Below are positions 48,078 to 49,494 of a stretch of DNA of 49,494 nt, piece after piece. This stretch comes from a virus, in the IMG/VR virus record IMGVR_UViG_3300032285_000863, positions 1-49,494 of that record; one strand, given 5' to 3'. Below the pieces are notes generated by a model, which saw nothing but the letters and a program-made list of their open reading frames with translations, searched no databases and was not told the DNA's origin. The first letter of the stretch is position 1. Each line of letters starts with the position of its first letter. The position numbers and the translations under genes are program-made.

Positions 48078-48692
48078 ATGGCATACCCTAGCGTTACCCA
48101 GACGTATGGTTTGAAGCCAGTCAATCGACTGGACGGCTTACCTTACGCCGGAGCGATCCGTCAAATCCCAATCGCGGCTTCCTACGCCACGGCTATCTTG
48201 AACGGCGACACTGTTGCTGTAGATACCAATGGTTATTTGGTTGCTAAAACCACTTCTAACTCTGGCGACAGCGTTGGTGTGTTGGTTGGTTGCGCGTACA
48301 CTAACTCTTCAGGCCAGCCTGTTCAGGGTCAGTTCTACCCCGCATCTACATCAACATCCACAGCTTTAGCTTTTGGTTATGTTGTAGATGATCCCAATGC
48401 AGTGTTCAAAGTTGTAGCTTCTAGTGGCCAAACCACTGTTCCTACGGCCTACAGCCGTGCCTTGGTTGGTGCTAACGTTGCCTTGTCTGTCAACACTGGT
48501 AGCACTATCACTGGTGATTCGTACTATGGTATTGACGGAGCTTCCGCCGGTACTACAGCTACCCTTCCCATCCGTGTGGTTGACGTTGTGCCTGATACTG
48601 CAACTGGCCCTGCCACTGCAACTGCCACGACTTACTACGAATTTTTGGTCAAGTTTAACTTGCACCAATATACTGATACCACTGGTATCTAA
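48078..48692 (+). CDS. Head decoration/virion structural protein
   Basis: A 204-residue protein with TTAGGAG before the ATG. TYGLKPVNRLDGLPYAGAIR then QIPIAASYATAILNGDTVAV and SVGVLVGCAYTNSSGQPVQG and FYPASTS match a virion family next to capsid genes in marine and freshwater phages. It is beta-rich, small and Thr/Ser/Ala-rich. A role in decorating or stabilising the capsid is likely. Confidence 0.75.
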   Translation: MAYPSVTQTYGLKPVNRLDGLPYAGAIRQIPIAASYATAILNGDTVAVDTNGYLVAKTTSNSGDSVGVLVGCAYTNSSGQPVQGQFYPASTSTSTALAFGYVVDDPNAVFKVVASSGQTTVPTAYSRALVGANVALSVNTGSTITGDSYYGIDGASAGTTATLPIRVVDVVPDTATGPATATATTYYEFLVKFNLHQYTDTTGI

Positions 48693-48702
48693 GGAGTAAA
48701 AA

Positions 48703-49494
48703 ATGGCTATTTCACGCGCACAACTGCTTAAAGAGTTGCTCCCAGGTTTGAACGCTTTGTTCGGTCTGCAATACGCAACTTACGATCAAGAGCACAAAGA
48801 GATCTACGAAACTGAGACATCAGAGCGTAGCTTCGAAGAAGAGACTAAACTCTCTGGCTTCTCTGCCGCACCAGTCAAAAATGAAGGCTCTGCCATCAGC
48901 TATGACAATGCACAGGAAGCATGGACTGCTCGATACAACCACGAAACCATTGCTTTGGGCTTCAGCTTGACTGAAGAGGCTATCGAAGATAACTTGTATG
49001 ACTCATTGTCTGCACGTTACACGAAAGCTTTGGCCCGCGCTATGGCTTATACCAAACAAGTTAAAGCCGCCGCTGTGTTGAACAACGGCTTCAGCTCTAG
49101 CTACCTCGGTGGTGACGGTGTATCTTTGTTTAGTGCATCACACCCATTGATCACTGGTGGCACAAACAGCAACATTCCTACGACTGCAGCTGACCTGAAC
49201 GAGACTTCTTTGGAAGCCGCCGTTATTCAGATCTCCTTGTGGACAGACGAGCGTGGCTTGCTGATTGCCGCTAAACCTAAGAAGTTGATCGTTCCTTCTT
49301 CATTGCAATTCGTTGCTACACGTTTGTTGGAAACTGAACTCCGCACAGGAACAGCTGACAACGACATCAACGCATTGAAGAACAACGGTTCTATCTCTGA
49401 AGGTTACGCTGTTAACCACTTCTTGACCGACACTAACGCTTGGTTCTTGACCACAGACGTTCCTAACGGCATGAAGCACTTTGTTCGTTCACCC
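48703..49494 (+). CDS. Major capsid protein (5' part; gene runs off the window)
   Basis: At least 264 residues are encoded without stop up to the last base. AAGGAG precedes the ATG. AISRAQLLKELLPGLNALFG, EEETKLSGFSAAPVKNEGSA, ARAMAYTKQVKAAAVLNNGF, HPLITGGTNSNIP, LWTDERGLLIAAKPKKLIVP and NDINALKNNGSISEGYAVNH match HK97-fold capsids of the Mu gpT-like type. Its C-terminus lies beyond the window. Confidence 0.88.
   Translation, partial: MAISRAQLLKELLPGLNALFGLQYATYDQEHKEIYETETSERSFEEETKLSGFSAAPVKNEGSAISYDNAQEAWTARYNHETIALGFSLTEEAIEDNLYDSLSARYTKALARAMAYTKQVKAAAVLNNGFSSSYLGGDGVSLFSASHPLITGGTNSNIPTTAADLNETSLEAAVIQISLWTDERGLLIAAKPKKLIVPSSLQFVATRLLETELRTGTADNDINALKNNGSISEGYAVNHFLTDTNAWFLTTDVPNGMKHFVRSP

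Noticed and set aside
1-49494. Diversity-generating retroelement, retron, or integrase/lysogeny module
   Set aside because: No reverse transcriptase or recombinase motifs and no template/variable repeat pair were seen.

Overview
The window is a near-complete but open-ended genome segment of a lytic-looking tailed phage, most likely a podovirus. It has a terminase-portal-GroES-scaffold-capsid run at the right end, a short-tail nozzle-like protein, three alanine/glycine-rich internal virion proteins and one 3978-residue polyvalent protein at the left. I found no tail tape measure, sheath, integrase, reverse transcriptase, DNA polymerase or RNA polymerase. The host cannot be read from the sequence. 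The small early proteins resemble families I associate with phages and prophages of Betaproteobacteria/Burkholderiales, and the style is that of freshwater uncultured phages (inference only). Most genes overlap their neighbours by the ATGA or TGATG pattern.

Layout. (1) 1-24339, rightward: small accessory proteins, lysis genes (3-TM holin, GH24 lysozyme, several one-TM proteins), tail nozzle-like protein, internal virion proteins, then the giant gene (adenine methyltransferase, Strawberry-notch/DarB-like helicase, HExxH motif, LPD38-like C-terminus). A second, overlapping gene with its own ribosome binding site is embedded at 16703-17098. (2) 24323-28233, leftward early operon: RNA polymerase alpha-CTD-like protein, RecB/Cas4-like nuclease, ERF annealase, SSB-like protein, ribbon-helix-helix-like protein, YbcO-like nuclease. 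(3) 28314-36090, rightward: RuvC-like resolvase, terminator, about 1.3 kb almost without genes that surrounds one Cro/C1-type regulator and is full of potential RNA structure, then a promoter and an operon of small proteins ending in ParB-like protein, SF2 helicase and TOPRIM primase. (4) 36083-40767, leftward cassette of small, often acidic proteins (Api92-like, DUF1419-like, DUF6884-like). (5) 40952-49494, rightward packaging and head module with a LexA-like winged-helix protein between the two terminase genes; the capsid gene runs off the window.

How it works together: ERF, exonuclease, SSB-like protein and the RuvC/YbcO nucleases form a recombination set. Helicase, primase and ParB-like protein serve replication, with the polymerase from the host or from outside the window. 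The giant protein is probably packaged and injected to shield incoming DNA from restriction. A recurring palindrome (arms TATTAACA/TGTTAATA, or a shorter ATTAACA/TGTTAAT core) occurs at three intergenic sites and twice inside virion genes, where it encodes the same peptide DINTVNMP. It looks like a dispersed operator or mobile palindrome family.
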